Shown here: positions 26,201 through 34,700 of the stretch, one piece after another | How positions within the stretch are numbered: the first letter of the stretch is position 1 | How the letters are laid out: every line of letters begins with the position of its first letter | Source of the DNA: DATEPR01 sp036503065 | Lineage (GTDB): Bacteria; Actinomycetota; Actinomycetes; Mycobacteriales; Pseudonocardiaceae | Length of the DNA: 50,143 bases | NCBI GenBank assembly: GCA_036503065.1 | Contig: DASXXM010000114.1 | Coordinates: 1-50,143, forward strand | Direction: 5' to 3' | Translations under genes and position numbers: made by a program | The notes under the pieces: generated by a model | Database searches by the model: none | What the model was told of the DNA's origin: nothing | What the model saw: the letters and a program-made list of their open reading frames with translations, nothing else

Positions 26201-27346
26201 GGCATTCGGCGGTATCTGTCCATGGTGGACGGCCAGCGCGGCCCGCATCAGGCCGGCGGCGCCGGCAGCCGCGTCCAGATGGCCGATGTTGGCCTTCACC
26301 GAGCCGAGCGCGCATGGGCCGGTGACGCCCTTGAATGCCTGTTCCAGCGCGGCCACCTCGATCGGGTCGCCGACCTGGGTTGCCGTGCCGTGTGCCTCGA
26401 CGTAGCCGATGGTGGCCGGGTCGACACCGGCCAGCGCCAACGCGGACGTGATCACCCTGGCCTGTCCGTCGACACTCGGCGCGGCGTAACCGGCCTTCAT
26501 CGAGCCGTCGTTGTTGACCGCAGAGCCCCTGATCACGGCGTACACGTGGTCGCGGTCGGCCAGCGCGTCGGACAGCCTGCGCAGCACCAACACCACGCAA
26601 CCGTTGCCGGGCACGGTCCCACCCGCGCGAGCGTCGAAGGGCCGGCAGTGGCCGTCCGCGCTGAACAGGCCGGTGTCCGCAACCGGATAACCGGTCTTCA
26701 GCGGCACGTTCACCGTCACCCCGCCGACCAGCGCGACATCGCACTCGTAGCCGAGCAGGGACTGGCAGCCCAGATGCGTGGCGACCAGGGATGTCGAGCA
26801 CGCGGTCTGGACGGTGTAGGCGGGGCCGGTCAGGTCGAGCAGGTAGGACACCCGGGTGGCCAGGAAGTCCTTGTCGTTGAACATCCGCGCCAGCGGGGCC
26901 ATCGGCGAGCGCTGGAACCGCGCGCTGGTGGCGAGGTTCGCGGTCAGGTACTTGTTCATGAACGTGCCGGCGAACACGCCGACGGGGGCGCCGATGCGGG
27001 TCAGGTCGTGGCCGCTGTCCTCCATGGCGTGCCACGCGGTCTCGCAGAACATCCGGTGTTGCGGGTCCATGGTCTCGGCTTCGCCTGCGTTGAAGCCGAA
27101 GAAGGACGCGTCGAACCGGTCGGCGCCATCGACGTAGCCGGACGCGGGCACGTAGTCCGGGTCCGCGATGGTGTCCTCGTCCACGCCCGCGGCCAGCAGT
27201 TCGGCCCGGCCGAACCGGGTGATCGACTCGACGCCGTCGCGCATGTTGCGCCAGAAATCCGGCACGGTCCGCGCGCCGGGCACGCGGCAGGCCATGCCGA
27301 TGATCGCGATCGGCTCGACCGCGTCACTCTGTTCCCAGTCCGTCAT
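23204..27346 (-). CDS. Type I PKS module KS-AT-ACP with terminal thioester reductase
   Basis: A 1,380-aa final module. KS (about 11-430) has the catalytic Cys183 in TACSTS and His in EAHGTA and NIGHLDAAAG. AT (about 520-830) has GHSLGEYV near 627; the specificity motif reads VASH, neither the malonyl HAFH nor the methylmalonyl YASH form. No KR, DH or ER is visible, so the beta-ketone should remain. ACP follows with FFDLGAHSL (Ser near 941). The C-terminal domain from about 1020 is an NAD(P)H thioester reductase: TGATGFVG, HISTLAVL and YSQSK (YxxxK). It should release the chain as an aldehyde, or alcohol after a second reduction, in place of a thioesterase. It overlaps the NRPS before it and the amidohydrolase after it by 4 bp each. 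Confidence 0.92.
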   Translation of the reverse strand: MTDWEQSDAVEPIAIIGMACRVPGARTVPDFWRNMRDGVESITRFGRAELLAAGVDEDTIADPDYVPASGYVDGADRFDASFFGFNAGEAETMDPQHRMFCETAWHAMEDSGHDLTRIGAPVGVFAGTFMNKYLTANLATSARFQRSPMAPLARMFNDKDFLATRVSYLLDLTGPAYTVQTACSTSLVATHLGCQSLLGYECDVALVGGVTVNVPLKTGYPVADTGLFSADGHCRPFDARAGGTVPGNGCVVLVLRRLSDALADRDHVYAVIRGSAVNNDGSMKAGYAAPSVDGQARVITSALALAGVDPATIGYVEAHGTATQVGDPIEVAALEQAFKGVTGPCALGSVKANIGHLDAAAGAAGLMRAALAVHHGQIPPNANFTAPNPELELAGRPFHVPGVVADWPGPRRAGVSSFGVGGTNAHLVLAQAPDPAPTGPARAWQLLPISGRSRAAVDTATERLAVHLDSTDDALSDVAFTLQEGRRAFGVRRFAVCADREDAVRALREARRLVTRTASGGDHDVVFAFPGAGMQHPDMGLDIYRSEPVFRAEVDRCAELLLPRLEFDLRRLLFPAAFTPLPGRGLTGGAATMGRDQGAGVVSALFVIEYALAKQLMAWGIRPVSMIGHSLGEYVAACLAGVFTLAGALDITLARGELFAAMPPGRMLVVRLPEARLAPMLSDRVSVSAVNAPDLTVVAGPDADIALLLTTLRAQDIDCRKVSVPVASHSWLVEPHLDDFTVKIKGLHLSAPRIPFVSGVTGTWITPAEATDPGYWARHLRQPVRFADGVRTVLDRPARVLLEVGPGRALTSLAATQGLAPTPITVSTMGLPRDSLPDLAHLVTGVGRLWQAGVPVDWTAFHDSARRVPLPGYPFEGKRFWVDAGRVGAAPEVEPVAVEPVDDFAAPRTERERQIARIWCDLLGRDRVGIDEDFFDLGAHSLMVTQVTRDLRRMGATQLTARDVLQASTVADMATLVDRALGLTTASSGPAGPVFEDEVVLPAEITAAGLPLSDDSPPSTVLLTGATGFVGAFLCAELLAKTSATVLCLVRAAAEAEALERVRGKLDSYGLTGTDRLGVVVGDLSKPLLGLSSPGFDELAGRVDAIYHCGAWVNFVRPYRALKATNVLGTQEVLRLATRTRLKPVHHISTLAVLAGAMIDGGDVIRENDPLPPPIGHDTAYSQSKWVAEGLVGLARERGVPVSVYRAGGVLSDSRNGATNSEDYVTKVIQGCVQLGLAPLRSYELSVGTVDHFARLVVALAAQPAALGGTYHAIDPKPLAWNEIFEQIRRFGYPVRSVPFDEWRSTLVEQVDREGDDNALAPLMAMLGDTADRDMPAMSCANVTARLAPDIAAAPSLDQVFFGRMLGFFVRGGLLPPAGE

Positions 27347-30300
27347 GCGGGTCGACCCCGACGCAGCGCCGCCCGGCGGGCGAACGCGCCGGCCCTGCGG
27401 CCGGCGGCCACCCGGACCTTGGCCAGTTCGGTGTCCGGGTCCGCCGCGTCCTCGGCCAGTGCGTTGACCAGGCCGCGTACCGTCGGGTAGCGGAAGATGT
27501 CCACAAGGGACAGTCGATCGCCCAGGACGGTGCGCAACCGGGTGCGCGCCCGGACGGCCAGCAGCGAGTTGCCACCGATCTGGAAGAAGTTGTCCTCGAC
27601 GCCGACCCGCTCGACGGCCAGGACCTCGGCCACCGCCTCGGCGGCCAGCCGTTCGGTCTCGTTGCCCGGCGGCCGGTACTCGGCGATCGGCCGGGCGCCC
27701 GGGTCGGGCAGCCGGCCGCGGTCCACCTTGCCGTTGGGTGTCATGGGCAGTTCGTCCAGGAACACGACCGTGGCCGGCACCATGTAGTCCGGCAGCGTCT
27801 TGGCGCCGAACGCGGTGATGGCGGCGCCGGTCAGGGCGAGCCCCGGCCGGGCCGGCACGCAGTAGGCCACGAGCTGCCGGTGCTCGTCGTCGCCGCGCAC
27901 CGACGCGATCACGGCCCGTAGGTCGGGATGCGCGCGCAGGGCGTTCTCGATCTCGCCGAGCTCGATTCGGTGGCCCCGGATCTTGACCTGGTGATCGAGC
28001 CGGCCGAGAAACGCGAGCCGGCCGTCCGGCCGCCAGTGCACCAGGTCACCGGTGCGGTAGAGCCGGGCACCCGGCTCGCCGGAGAACGGGTCCGGGACGA
28101 ACCGTTCCGCCGTGAGTGCGGGCCGCTCGAAGTAGCCACGGGCGACACCGGGACCGCCGAGCAGCAGCTCCCCCGGCACGTTCGGCGGTGTCGGCCGCAG
28201 GTACTGGTCCACGACGTAGGCGCGGACGTTCGTCATCGGCCTGCCGATGGTCACCGGTCCCGTCTCGTCCACCACGGCTGTCGTGGCCCAGACGGTCGCC
28301 TCCGTCGGGCCGTACATGTTGTGCACGGCACCGGGCAGCAGGCCGGCCAACCGGGTGGCCAGCGGACCGGGCAGCGCCTCGCCGCCGACCAGCAGCCGCC
28401 GCAGCCGGGCGATCTCGGCGCCGGACTCGTCGTCGTCGGCCAGCGTGCCGGCCATCGACGGCGTGCACTGCAGATGCGTCACGGCGTGCCGGCGGAGCTG
28501 GGCCGTGATCGGCTCGTCGGCCATGGCCGTACGGCGCCGCTCCTCGCTCAGTTCCCGTGCCACCGCGAGGTGTTCCAACGCGCCGAGCACCTGCTCGTGC
28601 GCGACGCCGAAGTCGATCAGGCAGGCCACCTCGTCCACACCGATCACCTTGACCGCGTCGATCAGGTCGGCGCAGTGTTCCGGCGTGCCCAGCAGGCCCG
28701 ACGTGTCGAAGAACCGGTCGAACGCCTGCGCGACCAGCTCGTCGAGCTCCTCCTCCGGCAGGCTGCGCAGGTTCACCTCGCGGCCCATCGCCTCGCTCAG
28801 GCCGGCCAGCAGGTCCAATGAGGACTTGATGTAGGCGCACAGCGGTTCGCGCGCGGTTTCGCGGGCCGCGTCCACGTCGGGGCCGACGAACGTGTGCAGC
28901 ATCAACGTGACGTGGCCGTTGCCGGCGTGGCCGCTCCCCCGCCACGCCTGCCGGTACAGCTCGATCTTGTGTGCGAGCTGCTCGACGGAGTGGCCGAGCA
29001 GGTGGGTGAGCAGGCCGGCGCCGATCTCTCCGGCGAGTTGGAACGTCTCGGGGCTGCGGGCGCTGGTCACCCAGACCGGCAGTTCGGGCTGGACCGGCGC
29101 GGGGAAGACCTTCACGTCCACCTCGGTGTCGACACCGTTGCGCCGCCGCACACTGCCGCCGCGCCACAGCTCCCGCAGCTCGGCAACGGCGGTGGTCATG
29201 ATCTTCTTGCGGTCGGCGTAGTTGTCCGGCGCGAGCACGAAGTCGTTGGGCTGCCAGCCCGACGCCACCGAAAGGCCGACCCGGCCGTGTGAGATGTTGT
29301 CCACGACGGACCACTCCTCGGCCACCCGCAGCGGGTCGTGCAACGGGATGACCACGCTGCCGGCCCGCACATCGACATGCTGGGTGATCGCGGCGATCGC
29401 CGCGGCGGCCACCGACGGGTTCGGGTACAGGCCGCCGAACTCGTGGAAGTGCCGTTCCGGCGTCCACACCGCCTTGAAACCGTTGCGGTCGGCGAACTTC
29501 GCGCCTTCCATCAGCAGCCGATACAGATCGGCGGGAGCACCGCCCCGGTCACCGCCGAAGTAGAACAGGCTGAAGTCCATCGGCCGCGCCTGCACGGCGG
29601 CGGGCACCGGCGCGCCGCCGAGCGTGGCGGCGGCAGTCGGCTCGTCGCCGCGCAGCACGACGCGGTAGCCGCTGGCCAGCGTCCACAGCAGTTCGAGCAC
29701 CGAGATGTCGAACGACATGCTGGTCACCGCAAGCCAGGTGTCCGGCGTGTCACCGCCGAGGATCGCGTCCGCGCCCGCGAAGAAGTTCAGCACGTTGCGG
29801 TGCGAGATCTGCACACCCTTGGGCCGCCCGGTCGAACCGGACGTGTAGATGACGTAGGCGAGGTTGTCCGGCCGGAGTTCGCGGGCCGGCACACTCGGCA
29901 CCGGCTCGGTCGGGGCGTCCAGGCGCACCAGTGTCACCGGCAGGGCGGCGATCCGGCGACCGAGGCCACCCCTGGTGACGATCACCGGGGTGCGGGAGTC
30001 CTCGACCATGAACGCGATGCGGTCCGGCGGGTAGCTCGGATCCAGCGGCAGGTAGGCGCAGCCGGCCTTGAGGATGGCCAGCAGCGTGATCACCAGGTCG
30101 GTCGACCGAGTGAGGTAGACGCCGATCGGGGTGTCCGGCGGCAGGTCGTGCGCACGCAGCCGAGCGGCCAGTTCGTCCGCGCGCTGGTTGAGTTCCCGGT
30201 AGCTGATCGCCCATTCGGTCGGCTCGTCGGCGCCGAGCAGTGCCGGTGCGTCCGGGGTCCGCCGGGCCCAGCCGGCGATCAGGTCGTGCACCAGCGTGCC

Positions 30301-31725
30301 GCCGATCGGCTCCGCCTTCGGGTTCCAGTCGACGAGGACCTGGCGGACCTCCGCGCCGGACAGCACCGGCAGCTGGCCGATGGTCAGTTCCGGCTCGGCG
30401 ACGGCGGCGGCGAGCAGGCGGCAGAACCGCTCGCCGATGGCGCGTGCGGTCTCGTCGCGGAACAGGTCGGTGCTGTACTCGAGGCGGGCGGTGAGCCGGC
30501 CTGCGGCGCGGGTGAGGCTCAGCGTCAGGTCGAACTTCGCGGTCGCCGTGTCGCCGGGGACGAGTTTCACCTGGCAGCCCGGCAACTCCAGGCCGTCGTC
30601 GTCCCCGTCGTGGTAGCTGAGCATGAGTTGGAACAGCGGGTTGTGCGCCGGATCCCGGCTCGGGCGCAGTTCCTCGACGAGCTTCTCGAACGGCAGTTCC
30701 TGGTTCGCGATCGCGGCCCTGCTCTCGTCGCGGGCCCTCGCCACCAGTTCGGTGAAGGTCGGCCGGCCGGACACGTCCACGCGCTGCACGACGGTGTTGG
30801 CGAAGAACCCGATCAGGCCGTGCAGGTTCTCCATCGGCCGGCCGGCGACGGGCGAGCCGACGATCACCTCGGCGCCGCCCGTGTGGGCGTGCACGAGGGC
30901 GGCGAACGCGGCCAACAGGACGGCGAACGGCGTCGCCCCGGTCGCCTTCGCCAGCTCGTCGACCCGCTCGACAACCTCCTGGTCGATGACGAGGTCGACG
31001 TGATCGCCTGCGTGGCTCTGCGTGGGCGGGCGCGGAAAGTCGGTCGGCAGGCTGGCCAGTGCCGGCGCGCCGGCCAGCCTGTCCTGCCAGTAGCCGAGCA
31101 TCTCGCGCAGCGGCTCGCCGGTCAGCTGTTCGACCTGGTGGGCCGCGAAGTCCGCGTACTGCGAGGGAAGCGGCGCCAGGTCGCCGCCCTGGTACAACAC
31201 GGTCAGCTCACGGCCCAGCACGCCGAGGGACCAGCCGTCGCACGTGATGTGGTGCACGGTGAGGCAGAACCAGTGCTCGTCGGCCGCCAACCGCACCAGC
31301 AGCGGCCGGACCATCAGATCGGTGTCCAATGCGAACGGCCTGCGGGCCTCCTCCCGGCAGAGCAGTTCGGCGGCCGCAGCCGGATCTTCCGCGCCGGACA
31401 CGTCACTGACGGGAACCGGCACCTCGGTGGCCGGCTGGACGAACTGGCGTGGCTCGCCGTTCACCGGCCGGAACACCGTGCGCAGCACTTGGTGTCGGCG
31501 CACGACATCGGTCAGTGCGGCCGACAGGACGCTCTCGTCGACCGGCCCGCTGATCCGGTAGACCAGCGGCACCACGTAGACCGCGTTGGCCGGGTCGAGC
31601 TGGTCGAGGAACCACAGTCGCTGCTGCGGGTAGGACAGCGGGTGGTCCTTCTCGGCGATCCGCTGTTGCAGCCGTTGCGCCAGCAACGCCCGCCGGTCCG
31701 CGCGACTGCTGTCGACGTCCGTCAT
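27343..31725 (-). CDS. NRPS module C-A-T with luciferase-like monooxygenase inserted in the A domain
   Basis: A 1,460-aa module. The C domain (about 25-450) has the active site HHITCDG near 158. The A domain begins near 460 (TSGSTGRPKG) and is interrupted at about 690-1055, between core motifs A4 and A5, by an FMN-dependent luciferase-like monooxygenase of the MupA/Atu3671 type (opening MDFSLFYFGGDRGGAP). The pocket residues I read by eye, D-I-L-Q-L-G-M-V-W-K, match glycine codes. T domain Ser lies in GGNSLLA near 1384. A monooxygenase at this same place in MtaG (myxothiazol) hydroxylates a terminal glycine to give an amide. Here a PKS module follows, so the hydroxyglycine may be kept or dehydrated to an acylimine. 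Start and stop overlap both neighbours by 4 bp. Confidence 0.92.
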   Translation of the reverse strand: MTDVDSSRADRRALLAQRLQQRIAEKDHPLSYPQQRLWFLDQLDPANAVYVVPLVYRISGPVDESVLSAALTDVVRRHQVLRTVFRPVNGEPRQFVQPATEVPVPVSDVSGAEDPAAAAELLCREEARRPFALDTDLMVRPLLVRLAADEHWFCLTVHHITCDGWSLGVLGRELTVLYQGGDLAPLPSQYADFAAHQVEQLTGEPLREMLGYWQDRLAGAPALASLPTDFPRPPTQSHAGDHVDLVIDQEVVERVDELAKATGATPFAVLLAAFAALVHAHTGGAEVIVGSPVAGRPMENLHGLIGFFANTVVQRVDVSGRPTFTELVARARDESRAAIANQELPFEKLVEELRPSRDPAHNPLFQLMLSYHDGDDDGLELPGCQVKLVPGDTATAKFDLTLSLTRAAGRLTARLEYSTDLFRDETARAIGERFCRLLAAAVAEPELTIGQLPVLSGAEVRQVLVDWNPKAEPIGGTLVHDLIAGWARRTPDAPALLGADEPTEWAISYRELNQRADELAARLRAHDLPPDTPIGVYLTRSTDLVITLLAILKAGCAYLPLDPSYPPDRIAFMVEDSRTPVIVTRGGLGRRIAALPVTLVRLDAPTEPVPSVPARELRPDNLAYVIYTSGSTGRPKGVQISHRNVLNFFAGADAILGGDTPDTWLAVTSMSFDISVLELLWTLASGYRVVLRGDEPTAAATLGGAPVPAAVQARPMDFSLFYFGGDRGGAPADLYRLLMEGAKFADRNGFKAVWTPERHFHEFGGLYPNPSVAAAAIAAITQHVDVRAGSVVIPLHDPLRVAEEWSVVDNISHGRVGLSVASGWQPNDFVLAPDNYADRKKIMTTAVAELRELWRGGSVRRRNGVDTEVDVKVFPAPVQPELPVWVTSARSPETFQLAGEIGAGLLTHLLGHSVEQLAHKIELYRQAWRGSGHAGNGHVTLMLHTFVGPDVDAARETAREPLCAYIKSSLDLLAGLSEAMGREVNLRSLPEEELDELVAQAFDRFFDTSGLLGTPEHCADLIDAVKVIGVDEVACLIDFGVAHEQVLGALEHLAVARELSEERRRTAMADEPITAQLRRHAVTHLQCTPSMAGTLADDDESGAEIARLRRLLVGGEALPGPLATRLAGLLPGAVHNMYGPTEATVWATTAVVDETGPVTIGRPMTNVRAYVVDQYLRPTPPNVPGELLLGGPGVARGYFERPALTAERFVPDPFSGEPGARLYRTGDLVHWRPDGRLAFLGRLDHQVKIRGHRIELGEIENALRAHPDLRAVIASVRGDDEHRQLVAYCVPARPGLALTGAAITAFGAKTLPDYMVPATVVFLDELPMTPNGKVDRGRLPDPGARPIAEYRPPGNETERLAAEAVAEVLAVERVGVEDNFFQIGGNSLLAVRARTRLRTVLGDRLSLVDIFRYPTVRGLVNALAEDAADPDTELAKVRVAAGRRAGAFARRAALRRGRPA

Positions 31726-34700
31726 CGGTCGACCTCCTTTTCGGCCATCTCACGCAACAGGGCGTCCACCTCGTCGTCGGACAGTTCGTCGATCCGGTCC
31801 AGCAGGCCCTGGTCCGCGTCCGCGTTCACGGCCACGGCCGTGGTGGCCCGCGTACTGTCCACTTCGGACGCGAGGCGGGCCACGGTCGGTGCTTGCAGGA
31901 ACCGTTGCAGGGGCACCTCGGCGGTGCACCGCTCGTTGACCCGCGCCACGAGTCGCATGGCCAGCAGCGAATTGCCGCCCATGGCGAAGAAGTCCCGCGT
32001 CACGTCGACCGTCGGCACGCCGAGCAACTCCGCAAGGAGGCCGGCCACCGCCTGCTCGGTCGCCGTGCGCGGTGCGGTGAATCCGTCAGCCACCGGCTCG
32101 TCGCCCACCGGTGGCAGGGCCGACCGGTCGAGCTTGCCGCTCGATGTGAGCGGCAGCGCGGGCAGCGGGACGTAGGCGGCGGGCAGCAGGTAGGGCGGCA
32201 GGGTGCCGGCCAGGAAGTCACGCAGTACGTCCGGCTCGGCCGTAGTCACCACGTAGGCGACCAGGCGGCGGCCGGACGGGTGGTCGTCGACGAGCACGGC
32301 GGCCTGCCGGACCTCCGGGTGCGCCGCGAGCGCGGCCTCGACCTCCCCCGGCTCGACCCGGAATCCCCTGATCTTCACCTGGTTGTCGGCCCGGCCGAGG
32401 AACTCCAGCACACCGTCCGCCCGGTACCGCACCAGGTCACCCGTGCGGTACATCCGGGAGCCGTCGGCCGCGAACGGGTCGGGCAGGAACCGGTCCGCGG
32501 TCAGCGCGGGCCGGTTCGCGTAGCCGCGCGCCACGCCGGGACCGCCGAGGTACAGCTCGCCGGGCACGCCGACCGGCGCGGGCTGCCGGTATTGGTCCAG
32601 CACGTAGCCGGACGTGTTCGCGATCGGGCGGCCGATCGGCACCGACATGGCGTCGTGCGACAGCGCCTCGATGTGGTGGCACACCGCGAAGGTGGTCGTC
32701 TCGGTGGGGCCGTAGCCGTTGAGCAGCCGGGTTGGCCGGTCGTCGCGGTCGAGCAGCCTGCGGATGCGGTCGACGTTGAGCGCGTCGCCGCCGACGAGCA
32801 GGTTGGTCAGGCCGGCGAAGGAGTCGGGGTGGTCGGCCATCACCTCGGTGAACAGCGCCGAGGTAAGGAACATGCTGGTCACCTTGTTGTCCCGCAACGC
32901 CTTGCCCAGGCCGCCCGCGGTGAGCAGGTCGGCCGTGTCGACGACGCACAGCGTGCCGCCGTGCAGCAGGGCCCCCCACAGCTCGAACGTGAACGCGTCG
33001 AAGGACGCGTCGGCCACCTGGGCGAAGCGCTCGTCGGGACCGAACGCGACGTAGTCGGTGTCACGGACGAGCCGCAGCACAGAGCGGTGCTCGACCAGCA
33101 CACCCTTGGGCCGCCCGGTGGAGCCGGACGTGAAGAGGATGTAGGCGAGGCTGTCCGGCCGGGCCGGGGACGGCGGCGTCACCGGCGTCGGGAACTCGTC
33201 CGTCAGCTCGTCCACCGCGATGACCCGGCCCTGGCCGACCAGGCCACGCAGGTCCGACCGGGTCACCACGACGGGCGCCGCGACGTCGGCCAGCATCCAG
33301 CCGAGCCGTTCCTCGGGATAGCCGGGATCGAGCGGCACGTAGGCGCCACCGGCCTTGACCACCGCGAGCAGCGCGGTGACCAGGTCGTCGCCGCGTTCGA
33401 GCAGCACGCCGACCGGCACGTCCCGGCCGACGCCGTGGGCCAGCAGGACATGCGCGATCCGGTTCGCCGCCCGGTCCAGCTCGGCGTAGGTGTGCGTGCG
33501 GCCGCCGTGGACCAATGCGACCGCGTCCGGCCGGGCCACGAGCTGCTCGGCGAACAGCTCGGGAATCGTGCTGGCGGACGGAAAGACCGTGGTCGGGCCG
33601 AGGGAGCCTGCGACGACCTGCCGTCGCTCGTCGTCGGTCAACAGTGGCAACCGTCCGAAGTCGACGGTCGGACCGGCCAGTGCCGCGGCCAGCAGGGCAA
33701 AGTAGTGGGCCACCATGGCCCGCATGGTCGAGCGGTCGAACAGGTCGGTGGCGTACTCCCAGATCAGGGTGATCGGCGCATCGTCGTCATCGACGCCGTG
33801 GCCGGCGAGCTGTTCGGCGCGCGGGATCACCACGATGTTCAGGTCGGTCTTCGCCGATCCGTTGTGCCGCTCGGTCACGGTGCCTTGCAGGCCGGCGAAC
33901 TCCAGGTCCGGGATCTGCGAGTCGTGGAAGCTGAACATCACCTGGAACAGCGGGTTGCGCGAGGCGTCCCTTGGCAGTGCGAGCGCGTCCACCAGCCGGT
34001 CCAGCGGCACGTCCTGCCACTCGTACGCCCGTCCCGCGGTGGCGTGCACCCGGCTGACCAGCTCGTCGAAGCAGGGCCGGCCGGAGAGATCAACCCGCAG
34101 CGGCACGGAATTGACGACCATGCCCATCATCTGCTCGATCTCGGCGAGGCGCCGGTTGGCCACACCGCTGCCGATCACCACGTCCCGCTGGCCGCTGTAC
34201 CGGGACATCAGCGCGGCGAACCCGGTGAGCATGGTGGCGTAGAGCGTGGTCGCGTGCGCGCGGCCGTAGGCCCGCAGCCGCCGGCAGAGCGCCGGGGGCA
34301 CCTCGACCCGTAGGGCCGCGCCTGCGAAGCTCTGGCTGACCGGTCGCGGCCGGTCGGTGGGCAGGTCGAGTGCGGCCGGGACGCCGGCGAGTTCCTCGGT
34401 CCAGTGCTTCAGGTAGGCGTCGAGCACGTCGCCGCGCAGCCAGTTCCGTTGCCACAGGGCGAAATCCGTGTACCGGACCGCGGGCTCGGGCAGCGGCGAC
34501 GGCAACCCGGCGGCGATCGCCGGGTACAGCTCGCGCAGTTCGCGCAGGAACAGCGCGTACGACCAGCCGTCGTGCACCAGGTGGTGCTCGACGTGCACGA
34601 GCGTGTGGTCGTCGGTGTCGTGCCGGATCAGCACCCACCGCGCCAGCGGCGGCGCGCCCAGGTCGAACGGATCCCGCACGGTGTCCGCGACGAGCTGCTC

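Noticed and set aside
29338..32175. 945-codon antisense frame over the NRPS genes
   Set aside because: Same artefact of GC-rich third positions; the opposite strand has full NRPS domains.
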